Positions 1-10,300 of a stretch of DNA of 64,000 nucleotides are shown piece by piece. Where the stretch lies: NCBI RefSeq assembly GCF_029223285.1, contig NZ_JARHUJ010000008.1, positions 372,001 through 436,000 on the forward strand, written 5' to 3'. This DNA is from Paraflavitalea sp. CAU 1676. Lineage in GTDB: Bacteria; Bacteroidota; Bacteroidia; Chitinophagales; Chitinophagaceae. Position 1 is the stretch's first letter, and every line of letters starts with the position of its first letter. The notes under the pieces are model-generated. The model was given only the letters and a program-made list of their open reading frames with translations, made no database searches and was not told the origin of the DNA. Both the position numbers and the translations under genes were made by a program.

Positions 1-193
1 TTTCTGACAAACGGGTTTACTCAATTCATCGTAAATTTTAACAATTGGTCGGATAGGCTCTTTTCCGGCTTCACGCACCATGTACTTTTGCGACAGTAGA
101 CACAGGTAAATGGAATTTCCTCTGCGGACTTACCTCCTTTTTGATTAGTGCAATCCTATTGCCTGTTGCTGCTCCATGCAACCCTCGCATGCC

Positions 194-208
194 GACTGCC
201 CGGCAGTC
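194..208. promoter_or_regulatory. 15-bp perfect palindrome
   Basis: GACTGCC, one C, then GGCAGTC: seven-base arms that match exactly. It lies 156 bp before the start of the 1973-residue surface protein. It may be an operator half of a pair with the palindrome at 238-258. Function is not shown by the sequence. Confidence 0.35.
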
Positions 209-237
209 TCCGATCCAATTATCGCTAAGCATTTACC

Positions 238-258
238 TATGCAGGTACTACCTGCATA
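238..258. promoter_or_regulatory. 21-bp perfect palindrome followed by T7
   Basis: Arms TATGCAGGTA and TACCTGCATA flank a single C, and every position pairs. TTTTTTT follows at about 264-270. It could be a dimeric regulator's operator for the operon that starts at 364, or a weak terminator for an upstream plus-strand transcript. The AT-containing stem and very tight loop make the operator reading slightly better. Confidence 0.4.
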
Positions 259-363
259 CAGACTTTTTTTGCCCATTGCACCATGCATGGCCCCGCGCCG
301 CTTGCGTTGGGAAGCCGCATGGGCATGCATCAATCTGTTTTCATGTTGTCAATCATTTTTACG

Positions 364-3300
364 ATGAATACTTCTTTACGGGTTGCTCTATTTAGCCTTC
401 TGTTTATCCTGGCAAGCGCCGGCATGGCCGATGCTCAAACCGTAAAACGGGTTCCCGACCTCAGGCCGGGCACGGTTTCGTGGAACGGGTTTCTCCGCGA
501 CAGCAAGATCAGGGCGCACAGTAAGGTGAGCGCATCTGGTGCTACTGCTGTTGATGCAAAGTCGCTGCGTGCTACTGATGGTCAGGTACGTGCTCCACGC
601 GTTACTACGGCTACTGCACGTGGTTCGCAATCGACGGCGGCTCAGGCCCTGGCTGCATCCGCCTGCTTTGTGCCAATAGATGGTACCTTCTCCGCCCTGC
701 CGAGAGACAACGACGGCAGCTCGGAACTGATCTCCCTTCCTTTTTCTTTCAACCTGTACGGTACCGAATACAATTCTGTTTACATCAATACCAACGGCTC
801 CCTGTCGTTCCTGGAGCCTATGGAAGACAACTATTCTTTTCCGCTTCCCTACTTCGCGCCCATGATCGCTCCCTTCTGGTCTGACATCGATACCCGCAAC
901 CCGGCCAGCGGACAGATCTATTATAAAGTAACGCCCACCCATCTTATCGTTACCTGGGATCGCGTTGGGTATGCCGATGAAATGGCCGACCTCGTCAATA
1001 CGTTCCAGGTCATCATTGGTGTGCCAGGCGACGAACTACTGGGACCAGGCATCAACCTGAAAATGAATTATGGCGATATGCAATGGGCTACGGCCTATGA
1101 GAACAGTCTATTTCCCGCCCTCGTTGGTATTAACGGAGACTTTCTGCAACATTACCAGCAGATCGGACTGTTTGATAAAGTAGATGCCAGCTATGATGGG
1201 CCGTCGGGCGAGAACGATGGTGTGCAATACCTCGCCAATAAATGTTTTGCGTACGATGTAAGAACGCTGAGTAATCTGCCCCCTCAATTCACTTTCAACA
1301 ATCCCACCCGTCTTATTGAACTGAATGTGGGAGAAACGATAGAATTAGAACCTTTCTTTACTTCTCCCGAACCGGGCCAAACGGTGACCACGCAGGTACG
1401 GATCGATGAAGAAGAGATCTGCAAGTTTACTTATTCGGTGACCAATGGCGCTACTTCCAAAGTGAAGATGAAACTGGTGGGGGATCTTTGCAACGCCGGT
1501 GTACACATCGTGTACCTGGTTGCTACCGATGATGGCAATCCCCAGCAATGCACTACAGTTGCCCTGGTCTTTTGGGTGAAGGCAGACGTGCCGGTGATCG
1601 ATTTCCCCACACCGGTAGATGATGATGGCGATGGTCGTTATCCACTCAAAGCAACCGCCAACGGCGGCCAGCCTATCGTTTATGAGCTGGTGGCTGGTCA
1701 GGGGCATATCGAGGGCGATACGCTGATCGCTACCGGTGTAGGTCCAATTGTCGTTAGGGCCTGGGTGGAAAGTGAAGGACAATTTCCGGATGTTTTCAAA
1801 GATGCGTTGGTGTGTGTGGCGGCTAAAAGTCCGGGCTCTATTCAGGGAGACAACAATGCCTGTCTTGGTTTCACCGCAACCTATCGGGTTGAGCCAGTAG
1901 CAGGAGCTATTTATAACTGGACTGTAGAGGGTGGCACCCTTCAGTTCACCGATAACGAAGCTACCGTAACCTGGAAGTCGGTGGGTAAACACCTGCTGTC
2001 TGTTTCCTATGCTACGGGATGCGGTGAGGCTGGACCTGTCAGCACCCTGGAGGTGAACGTGATCTCCAATCCGCTCAATGGATCGATTACCAAAATGCTG
2101 CCGTCGGATGGTAATAACAAAGTCAGTTTTCCGCTTACCTTCTCCTGGTTCCCGGTAGAGAAGGCGAGCTCATATGATATTTATGTGTGGCCCGCTACCG
2201 GCACACAACCTGAAGATCCGCTCTTCACCGGCATCACCAGCATTAATTTCACGGTTTACTCGCACAACAAACTGGAGTATGGTAAAACCTACAAATGGCG
2301 CCTGGTAGCGCGCGGCGATTGCTCTATGCTGGAAAGCCCCGTGCAAACGTTTCAGCTGCGTTACCTGCCCGATCTCGTAGTACGCAATATACAGGTGCCG
2401 CCAACGGGATGGTCGGGCCAGGAGATGACGGTGAGTTGGCAGGTGAACAACACCGGTGAGGGGGCAACGCTCGATCAGGTGTGGTTCGATAAAGTATATC
2501 TATCCCTCGACCAGGTGCTCGACGACCAGGACATCAGCGTGGCCAGTAAACAGACCCCGGTAGCGCTGAACAATGGCGGCAGCTATACCAATTCTGCCAC
2601 TTTTAATGTGCCCAATGGTCTCAATAACCGGTATTACGTTATTGTAGAAACGAACGAATATGAAAACGTTCCGGAAAAAGATCTTACGAATAATACAGGT
2701 GTAGGGCTTGCTGCTGCTACCATCCAACTTACGCCGCCGCCCGATTTGCAGGTGAGCAAGGTAGTGCCTCCCAATAATGCTTTTTCGGGACAAAAGGTGG
2801 AAGTGAGCTGGACCGTCGTCAATGCAGGCAATGGTATTGCTACCGGCGCCGGATGGCACGACCTGGTTTGGCTGTCGAGAGAACCCGTGTTGAATACCGC
2901 AACAGCTATCAAGCTCGGTTCGGGCTATCATGGCGAGGCGTTGAAGGCGGTCGAGTCCTATACCGGTTATGCCGCTGTGACATTGCCCGACACCATTACC
3001 GGCACCTGGTATGTACATGTGGTGGCCGATTGGGTGAATGTGGTCTATGAACATGCCAATGATAATAATAATATAGGTACCAGCGACCCAATCAACATCG
3101 TACTTACGCCGCCGGCAGACCTTACCGTAAATAGTGTAACGGTGCCTGCTACCGCTGGTGCAGGTGATAAGATCACGGTGAGCTGGCAGGTTGAAAATGG
3201 CGGCGGTTCGGGTACTTTCAATAAGTACTGGCGCGATGATGTATTCCTTTCGCCTACGCCAACGTATCAGGCGGCTACTGCTGTGCCATTGGGTACAGCG

Positions 3301-6285
3301 GCTAGTAAATCGAATCTGGGCGCCGGCCAATCGTACCGTACGGAGCGCTCGTATAAGCTGCCAGCCAAATTGACCGGCAACTATTACCTCATCGTGAAAA
3401 CCGATGCGCTGAAAGATGTTTTTGAACAGGCTTTTGAAAATAACAATGAAGGTCATTCCCCACAGGCGATGCCAATCACTGCGCCCGACCTGTTGGTGAA
3501 TAAGATCGTATCGTCTGCTACGGCGGTATCCGGTGAACACATGAATATTGAGTGGCAAGTAAAGAATAGTGGCGATGGCCTGCTGCTTGCAACTCAACTC
3601 AATGATCGAATTTATGTATCCGGTTCCGCTGAGTGGAACCTGCAACAGGCGATCCTCGTGAAGGATACTTCGTACCTCGTTACTCACATCCCATCGGGTG
3701 GCGATACCCTGCAACATACCACGATCGTAATGCCCAATGGCTTAAAAGGCAATTACTATATATACGTGCAAACCGATGTGAAGGATACGGCTTTTGAAAG
3801 TAAGGAGAACAATAATATTCTGCGCAGCACAGCGCCTGTGGCTATTGCTGCCGGCACCTGGGCCGATCTGCAGGTAACTGATGTACAGGTAAGCGATTCA
3901 GCTTCAGCCGCTGAGTTTACCAACATCAGCTACACCGTCATCAACAAAGGCAACAAAGCCACCAACGATAGTACGTGGACAGACAGGATCTACCTGTCGC
4001 AGAAGTCAAGCTGGGATCCCGCTGCCAGCTTGTTTGTACGGGAGCTTACACAAACCAGGAATATTGCCAAAGAGGGCAGTTACCAGGTGCAAATACCTGT
4101 GCCCGTGCCGGGTAATATCGGCGGCGCCGGCTATTATGTGTATGTATTTACCAATGCCGGCAAACAAGTGTATGAGCAAGGCGACACGGCCAACAATACC
4201 GGTCGCAGCAAATCCATGTATATCAGGAAATATCCTCCTGTAGATATCATAGTTACCAGTGTATCGGCTCCTGCTGCCGGCAAATCGGGCAACCCGATTT
4301 CGCTGAAATGGTCTGTCAGGAACAATGGCCAGGCAATAACATTGATCAACCAATGGCAGGATGCCGTGTACCTGTCGGCCGATACGGTTTTCGATAAAAA
4401 TGATACGCTGGTAAAATCCTCTACCCACCGTGGGGCCTTACCCGCCGGTACGGGTTATACCGACGAGCAAACGGTCGTACTGCCCAATGGTATTTCGGGG
4501 AAGCAATACCTCTTGCTGGTGAGCGATCCGCAGCATTTGCTGTATGACGCCGATACGGCGAACAATGTGGGTAAAGTGCGCCCGCAGGATGGGGGCAACA
4601 ATGATCCGATTGCCATCGGCATCGAGTTGACGCCGGCTGCCGACCTGGTGGTGACGAGCTTCACTTCGCCTGATGAAGGTTATGCGGGCCAGCCGGTTAA
4701 ATTAAAGTGGGTGGTCAAGAACAGGGGAGCAGGTGCTACCAATGCGATTGCCTGGACCGATAAGGTCTACCTCTCTAAAGATCTTAGCTGGAATGCGGGC
4801 GATATCCTGTTAAGTACTTATGTGCACAAGGGCATTCTGGCAGCAGGTGGTGTTTATGAAGATAGCGTGGAGGCCTTCCTGCCGGCGGATGACCTGGGTA
4901 ATCATGTGCTGATCTACCGTTCGGATGTCAATGACCAGGTGTATGAACACCAAGCCGAAGAAAACAGCGCAACGACGATGATTACGGTAGTGCGCGATGA
5001 ACTGTCGGACCTTGTGATCACCGATATTGAATTGCCCGACACGGCGATGGCTGGTGGTGAAGCTACCATTCGCTGGAAGCTGAAGAACGTGGGTATTAAC
5101 CCTGCCCGTGGCTATCTGCAGCAAAGCCTGTACCTCTCTACCGACACCACCAAAGATGTTTCGGATGTGTTGGCTGTTACTGCTCCGGTGAAAGTGCTGC
5201 TGGCGCCGAACAACTTTATACAACAATCACAAAAGATAAGACTACAGGGTGTTTCCCTGCGTGAATATTATGCCCTCGTGCATGCCGACGTATTGAACAA
5301 TATTGCCGAGGTGAATGATGATAACAACATTACTGCTTCTGCCCATGCTATGCGGGTTTCAGTAGAAGAGATGCCACTGGAAGTGGAAAAGACTGCGAGC
5401 CTGCGCAACAACCAGGCGGTCTACTACCGGATGGAGATTCCCGATTCGCTGGTGGGTGAGTCTGTGCTGGTTTCGCTGAAAGGCGATTCGCTGAAGGGCA
5501 ATAACGATCTCTTTATCCGGTATGGCGATGTGCCCGACAGGGCTGCGCATGACTTCTCGGCCGAAAAGCCTTTCCAGGGCAGCCAGGAGATCATCATCCC
5601 CGCTTTGCAGGCCGGTACTTACTACCTGATGGTGAGTGGCCGCATGGGGGCTCTTGATGTACAATCGATCAGCCTACTGGCTTCTGTTTTACATTTTGAG
5701 ATCAGGTCGGTAGAAGCTGCCGAAGGGGGCAATACCGGGCAGGCTACGATCCTCGTCAAGGGTTCTAAAATGGATGTTGTTAAGGAACTGCGACTGCGTA
5801 ATGGCGGTAGTGTGATCGTTGCCGACAAGATAGACCATATCGATCCTACCAGTCTCTATGCGCGGGTTGATCTCGATAGCGCTGCACTGGGAGCCTATGA
5901 TGTGGTGGTTGAAAATGAAGCCGGCGATACGGCAGTCAGTGTGCAGGGCTTCAAGGTGGTGCCCGGTACGGCTGCTCAGATAACCACGAATGTGATCGCG
6001 CCGCCGAATACAAGGCCCACGAATGTATTGAGCATCCGGGTGGAGTTTTCCAATAATGGCAATACCGATATCGTGAATCCCGTGGTAAAGCTTACCAGCC
6101 TGGGTGGGGCGCCTATTGCCCTGAAACCTGGTGAGCTGGGCAAGGCGGGCGCGACGTTGACTTTGCCATTAGAGGAGGCTGGTGGTCCGGCCGGCAGGCT
6201 GAGGCCTGGTGCGAAGGGTACGATCATCGTGTATGCGAAGGCGACAACGGTACTGGGCTTTATGTTAATGGACAATGAGCAATAA
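364..6285 (+). CDS. Giant secreted NIDO/CARDB-repeat surface protein
   Basis: A 1973-residue exported protein. The ATG at 364 opens a clear signal peptide (MNTSLRVALFSLLFILASAG, cleavage near ADAQ). In-frame codons upstream lack this organisation, so the start is placed here. Residues about 105-290 resemble a nidogen-like NIDO domain (VYINTNGSLSF, FAPMIAPFWSDID). Residues about 668-1660 form eight CARDB-like units of 122-133 residues, each opening with a [PA]DL-V-VTSV type strand followed by G-x-x-W-x-V-x-N-x-G. A pre-peptidase C-terminal-like segment follows (residues about 1670-1760). CARDB and NIDO domains are adhesion-type beta-sandwich modules, so a cell-surface or matrix role is inferred. 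No T9SS C-terminal sorting domain is visible, and the protein ends abruptly after an Ig-like strand (TIIVYAKATT). Its stop overlaps the next start (TAATG), so translation of the two is probably coupled. Confidence 0.85.
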   Translation: MNTSLRVALFSLLFILASAGMADAQTVKRVPDLRPGTVSWNGFLRDSKIRAHSKVSASGATAVDAKSLRATDGQVRAPRVTTATARGSQSTAAQALAASACFVPIDGTFSALPRDNDGSSELISLPFSFNLYGTEYNSVYINTNGSLSFLEPMEDNYSFPLPYFAPMIAPFWSDIDTRNPASGQIYYKVTPTHLIVTWDRVGYADEMADLVNTFQVIIGVPGDELLGPGINLKMNYGDMQWATAYENSLFPALVGINGDFLQHYQQIGLFDKVDASYDGPSGENDGVQYLANKCFAYDVRTLSNLPPQFTFNNPTRLIELNVGETIELEPFFTSPEPGQTVTTQVRIDEEEICKFTYSVTNGATSKVKMKLVGDLCNAGVHIVYLVATDDGNPQQCTTVALVFWVKADVPVIDFPTPVDDDGDGRYPLKATANGGQPIVYELVAGQGHIEGDTLIATGVGPIVVRAWVESEGQFPDVFKDALVCVAAKSPGSIQGDNNACLGFTATYRVEPVAGAIYNWTVEGGTLQFTDNEATVTWKSVGKHLLSVSYATGCGEAGPVSTLEVNVISNPLNGSITKMLPSDGNNKVSFPLTFSWFPVEKASSYDIYVWPATGTQPEDPLFTGITSINFTVYSHNKLEYGKTYKWRLVARGDCSMLESPVQTFQLRYLPDLVVRNIQVPPTGWSGQEMTVSWQVNNTGEGATLDQVWFDKVYLSLDQVLDDQDISVASKQTPVALNNGGSYTNSATFNVPNGLNNRYYVIVETNEYENVPEKDLTNNTGVGLAAATIQLTPPPDLQVSKVVPPNNAFSGQKVEVSWTVVNAGNGIATGAGWHDLVWLSREPVLNTATAIKLGSGYHGEALKAVESYTGYAAVTLPDTITGTWYVHVVADWVNVVYEHANDNNNIGTSDPINIVLTPPADLTVNSVTVPATAGAGDKITVSWQVENGGGSGTFNKYWRDDVFLSPTPTYQAATAVPLGTAASKSNLGAGQSYRTERSYKLPAKLTGNYYLIVKTDALKDVFEQAFENNNEGHSPQAMPITAPDLLVNKIVSSATAVSGEHMNIEWQVKNSGDGLLLATQLNDRIYVSGSAEWNLQQAILVKDTSYLVTHIPSGGDTLQHTTIVMPNGLKGNYYIYVQTDVKDTAFESKENNNILRSTAPVAIAAGTWADLQVTDVQVSDSASAAEFTNISYTVINKGNKATNDSTWTDRIYLSQKSSWDPAASLFVRELTQTRNIAKEGSYQVQIPVPVPGNIGGAGYYVYVFTNAGKQVYEQGDTANNTGRSKSMYIRKYPPVDIIVTSVSAPAAGKSGNPISLKWSVRNNGQAITLINQWQDAVYLSADTVFDKNDTLVKSSTHRGALPAGTGYTDEQTVVLPNGISGKQYLLLVSDPQHLLYDADTANNVGKVRPQDGGNNDPIAIGIELTPAADLVVTSFTSPDEGYAGQPVKLKWVVKNRGAGATNAIAWTDKVYLSKDLSWNAGDILLSTYVHKGILAAGGVYEDSVEAFLPADDLGNHVLIYRSDVNDQVYEHQAEENSATTMITVVRDELSDLVITDIELPDTAMAGGEATIRWKLKNVGINPARGYLQQSLYLSTDTTKDVSDVLAVTAPVKVLLAPNNFIQQSQKIRLQGVSLREYYALVHADVLNNIAEVNDDNNITASAHAMRVSVEEMPLEVEKTASLRNNQAVYYRMEIPDSLVGESVLVSLKGDSLKGNNDLFIRYGDVPDRAAHDFSAEKPFQGSQEIIIPALQAGTYYLMVSGRMGALDVQSISLLASVLHFEIRSVEAAEGGNTGQATILVKGSKMDVVKELRLRNGGSVIVADKIDHIDPTSLYARVDLDSAALGAYDVVVENEAGDTAVSVQGFKVVPGTAAQITTNVIAPPNTRPTNVLSIRVEFSNNGNTDIVNPVVKLTSLGGAPIALKPGELGKAGATLTLPLEEAGGPAGRLRPGAKGTIIVYAKATTVLGFMLMDNEQ
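2368..5350 (+). repeat. Eight tandem CARDB units within the coding sequence
   Basis: Units begin near 2368, 2740, 3115, 3484, 3862, 4240, 4639 and 5008. Each encodes an Asp-Leu start, a Trp or Tyr before the hydrophobic strand, a V-x-N-x-G turn, a W-x-D-x-V-Y-L-S core strand and a closing E-x-x-x-x-N-N motif. Units are strongly diverged in DNA, so this is an old expansion rather than a recent tandem duplication. Confidence 0.75.
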
Positions 6286-7343
6286 TGAGATCTATTCAAT
6301 TATATAAAAGCAGGCGGCGTCTTCATTTGGGCGAAATGCTGTTGGTGTTCTGCTGGGTATTCCTGTTGAATGCCCGGTTGGGGATGGCACAGGAGCCGCC
6401 GGTGAAAGGATTTGAGGTCATCGCCCGCCAGCCTTTTGCGGCGTGGCAGCAGGATAATGCCTTGTCTGCTGCGGTGACCAATATCATAGTGCGGAAGGTT
6501 GTAGAAGGTGGCAGGTTTCTTTATGGGATTACCAGCAATGGCAAGGAGGTGGCTATTCCGGCGCTGAGCTCGATTACCGTTCCGTTGCAATCCAACAATA
6601 TTTGGGTATACGGCGATTCTGCTTACCGTCATTCCGCGGCAGATATCTATGCAGCTGTTTATGACAGATCGGGCGTGCTGATGCAGTCTTTGGGCTGGTT
6701 AGGCGCCAACCCCTATTCGGTGGCTGTGAGCGAAGCGGGAGCATTTGTTTTTGCCGGTAATACGGTGAAGGCGGATGTGCCGGTATACGAGGTGGTGCTG
6801 TTTGATGAGAAGGGCAGCAAACGCTGGTCGGCCCGCTTGCCCAATGCTGCGCCTACGGAGGTGTATGTTTCGGCTGATCACCAATATGTGGGAGTAACGC
6901 TTTTTTCTGCCGCGGACATGAAGATGAAGACGCTTGTATTAAACGGAAACGGGCGATTGATGCATACGATACCCGTTAGCCTGGATGGGCTGGCTTTCGT
7001 GCCGGGAGATAAAATGGTCGTGTGCAACGGCAAAACCTGGTCGCTGTATGATATGCGTGCAGGGTTTACCCGGGTGTTTTCGGGTGTACTGCCTGGCTCA
7101 CCTGTTGGACAGTATCCCGTTATCAGCGACCAATCGGGGCAGCGGTTCTATATATTTTCTCAAGGTGCTGCGGATGGGCAGTTGAGTGTGCAGGCCTACG
7201 ATATTGCCAGCGGTGTTTTGCAGGCGCGCAGCACCTTCAGTGGTCAGGGGCACCGGCTGCCTTACCGGCAACTGGAGTTTATGCCGGATGGAACCTTACA
7301 GGTTCGTACAGATACTGAAGTTCTATCATTAAAGATGAAATAA
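6285..7343 (+). CDS. Secreted hypothetical protein, likely beta-propeller
   Basis: A 352-residue protein. The N-terminus has a basic stretch, a hydrophobic core (MLLVFCWVFLLNARLG) and a plausible cleavage after GMAQ, so export is expected. The remainder alternates short beta strands with turns of the kind seen in WD40/YVTN-like propellers, for example GWLGANPYSVAVSEAGAFVFAGN and SADHQYVGVTL. No catalytic motif was recognised. The start codon shares a base with the upstream stop (TAATG), and 21 bp separate its stop from the next gene, so it sits in the middle of a three-gene unit with the CARDB giant and the M23/MopE protein. Inference: a partner or assembly factor of those surface proteins. 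Confidence 0.7.
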   Translation: MRSIQLYKSRRRLHLGEMLLVFCWVFLLNARLGMAQEPPVKGFEVIARQPFAAWQQDNALSAAVTNIIVRKVVEGGRFLYGITSNGKEVAIPALSSITVPLQSNNIWVYGDSAYRHSAADIYAAVYDRSGVLMQSLGWLGANPYSVAVSEAGAFVFAGNTVKADVPVYEVVLFDEKGSKRWSARLPNAAPTEVYVSADHQYVGVTLFSAADMKMKTLVLNGNGRLMHTIPVSLDGLAFVPGDKMVVCNGKTWSLYDMRAGFTRVFSGVLPGSPVGQYPVISDQSGQRFYIFSQGAADGQLSVQAYDIASGVLQARSTFSGQGHRLPYRQLEFMPDGTLQVRTDTEVLSLKMK

Positions 7344-7364
7344 CGTTCTATAATTTTTGCATTT

Positions 7365-10300
7365 ATGAAACATCGTTTACGCCTTCGGAAATTCCTTTTG
7401 CTTTTGTGTACAGCAATAGCAATGATCTGTGCAGACGTACAGGCGCAGGTGAAAATATATGCGGTAGTTCCGAAGATTGGCGAGGGCAGGATGTCCGTAT
7501 TGTGGACCAATTCGCCTGGTGCTACGGTATCGGAAGCGCGCAGAATGGAAGAGGGCGGCCCCTGGACTCCCTGGTATACCCAGGGTGGCTTTGACCAGTT
7601 TGAGGATATCAACCTCGATGAAAGTAAGAAGTACTACTACCAGGTAAGGGAAATGATCAATGGTGTGTGGGCCGATACTTCCGAGATCAGGGGTAATGGT
7701 TTCCAACGCATATGGCCGGTACTGAAACCTGGCAGTACTACAGAAGAATATGTAAGTGTGCTACATGGTTTTGGTCAGCCGTTGGTTGCTCTTGGTACTT
7801 CCGGGTATTTTCATGAAGGTGTTGATATGAACGGCTCTACAAAAGTGGATAACGAATATGTACGTGCCCCGGCTGGTGGTATTGTTAATTCAATATCAGG
7901 TGCTGGCGACAATCTTGGGATTGGCATTACCGTATTCATCAATGGGCAAATGTTCGAAATTGAGCTCAATCACTTGCTTTACGTGGATGCGAAGGTGAAA
8001 GTAAAGGAATCTGTGGAACAAGGGCAGATAATTGGAAAGATCTACAGTGGAGGAACCTGGGCTACGCTTTCGAACCATACCCATTTCGGCTACTGGCCTT
8101 ATGGCACTGACAAAAAGGTGAGTGCGCTGAACCCCTTTACCTTTTTTACGCAACCGGCGCATCAGGATCCGCAATTTCATGCTCCCATGTTAAAGGATGT
8201 GAATAAAGATGGTAAGGATGTGAAATACCGAAAAACCCCCGATTCTGAGCTTTACTATGAGGAAAATGAAGTACACAATGCGGTGGATTTTGAAGTGGAA
8301 GTGGTGGACCACCAGTCGATCGATGAGCCTTTTGCGAACCCCGGCGGCGTTGGTTATTTTGTAGAGCGGGAAGTGAAGGGACGTTGGATCCCGGCTGTAA
8401 AGACGCGTACGAATCCCTATATGGTTTTTGATTCGAAGACCTTTTATAAATCGAGTGGCGCCAACAACAATACCGCTTTTGTAGAGAAGATCGTAACGTT
8501 TACGGATGAGACGAAATCCGTATACCCCACCACGCCATTGGGCTATAGCTGGTCTCAATGGTTTACCTATACAGTATCGAATACAAAGGGCGAAAAGGGG
8601 GGCATGGAGGAAATAGACGACAAGCAGTGTTTTGCTACAGATGCCCGCAAGACGGTGAATACTCCTAATGGTTATGCCTCCAACTACGAAACGGCCAGGA
8701 TCATCGATGAAGCGAAGTTCCCCGATGGGAAGTATAGGGTTGGTGTAACGATGAAAGATCTGCTGACTAAGGTGAACGACCATCGCAATTTTCAGGTCGA
8801 TAATTTTCGTCCCTATGCCAAGATCGTCGAGATAGAAGGTGGCGCCCTGAAATACAAGGCCACCTGGAACTGGGATATGAATGGTAACCGGCTGTCACTC
8901 GTTGAGGAAAACAATAAGAAAAAGGCCTGCGGCGTCATCAAGATCAAGATCACGATGAGTGAACCGATGAAAGATGTGAGCGTTGATGTGCCTTCAATCG
9001 GTTATAAGAAGAACTCTACTACTGCAGTAGCAGGATCGGACAATACTGTTTTTGAATTTGAGATACCTGCCGAGCTGACGAAGGATGGCCCGGAAGGTCC
9101 GCATAAGCTGGAGATAGACGGCCATGATATGAATGATAACGGCCTGCAGGGCTTTGGGGATAAAGGCGCCAAAACAGGCGAAATGATGGACAAGCGTATC
9201 CTCGATGGCTCCTGGAAGCCGGGGGGCGTTACGAAAAAAGACAATATCCACGAGTTTAAGCTGGTGGACCTTGAAATAGAGGTAGAGACTACGCCTGCCA
9301 GTGCTTGCGGAAAGAAGAATGGAACAGCCACTATTCACGTAACGAGTGAGGATGGTCCGTTCGAATACAGTGTTGATGGCTCGAAATACCAGGCTTCCAA
9401 TACCTTCAAGAACCTCGGTGGCGGTACGCACCAGGCCGTGGTGCGCAAGAAGGATACTGAATGCGAGTACTTCAAAGACTTTGAGATCAAGGATGATGGA
9501 TTGAAGGTGGAGATAGCCGGTCTTGGTACCGTGCAGTTCTGCGAAGATGAACGTCCGTCCATTACTTTGTCGGCCATGGCTACCGGTGGCTCGGGCGACT
9601 ATGCTTACAGCTGGCCGGGTGGTGTAAGAACGGTGAGCTCTTCTGGTTACTATACCGTAACGGTGACCGATAGGAAGTATGGCTGTAAGAAGACTGTTGG
9701 GGGACAGGTTACCTTTATTCCTATCGTGTGTTCCCGCGACCCCAATGATATTGTTGGCCCGGAAGGCTATGGGCCGGGCAAGATGATCGCGAAATCGAAG
9801 AACCATGCTTACATGGTACGTTTCGAGAACGATCCTGAATTTGCCTCGGCGCCTGCGCAGGTGGTGAAGATCAACCATCCCATCGATAGCAACGCCAACC
9901 TTTTCTCTTTACGCCTGGGCGACTTTGGCTTCGCGGGCATGACCTTCCCGGTACCTGCCGATAAAACTTTCTATACTACCCGGTTGAACGTGATGGACTC
10001 GTTGGGTGTGGTAGTGGATGTTACTGCCGGTATCGATGTCAACAAACGGGAAGTATTCTGGGTATTTGAATCGAAAGATCCGGCTACCGGTTTGCCTCCG
10101 GCGAATGCCCTGCTGGGCTTTCTGCCGATCAATGATTCGGCAGGCAGGGGGGAAGGATTCGTTACCTATACTATCAAAGCGGCGAATCACACTCAAACGG
10201 GTGATAGCCTCCGCGCCAAAGCGAGCATCGTATTTGATGTGAATGGGGCTATTGAAACGCCTGCTATTTATAATACGATCGATGCGCTGCCGCCGGTCAG

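Larger units (their letters stand above)
1..363. other. Leader region before the CARDB giant, with two palindromes
   Basis: No gene can be assigned with confidence here. Short open stretches exist on the minus strand over positions 1-150 in more than one frame, but none has a supported start or a recognisable domain. Two exact palindromes lie at 194-208 and 238-258 and the second is followed by a run of seven T. No clear Bacteroidota promoter pair (TTG followed about 20 bp later by TAnnTTTG) could be placed close to the start codon at 364. A TACTTTTG at 83-90 fits the -7 element but has no good upstream partner. Confidence 0.5.

Noticed and set aside
1-150. Minus-strand open frames, including one with a CxxC-like strip ending at about 21
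   Set aside because: Two frames look protein-like but neither has a supported start. The CxxC frame has a stop two codons before its first residues and no ATG. It may be a remnant or chance; a homology search would be decisive.
2500-3717. 405-codon open frame on the minus strand inside the CARDB giant
   Set aside because: It mirrors a repeat-rich plus-strand gene, has no family motifs and is rich in Arg, His and Ile as expected of a reverse-strand shadow.
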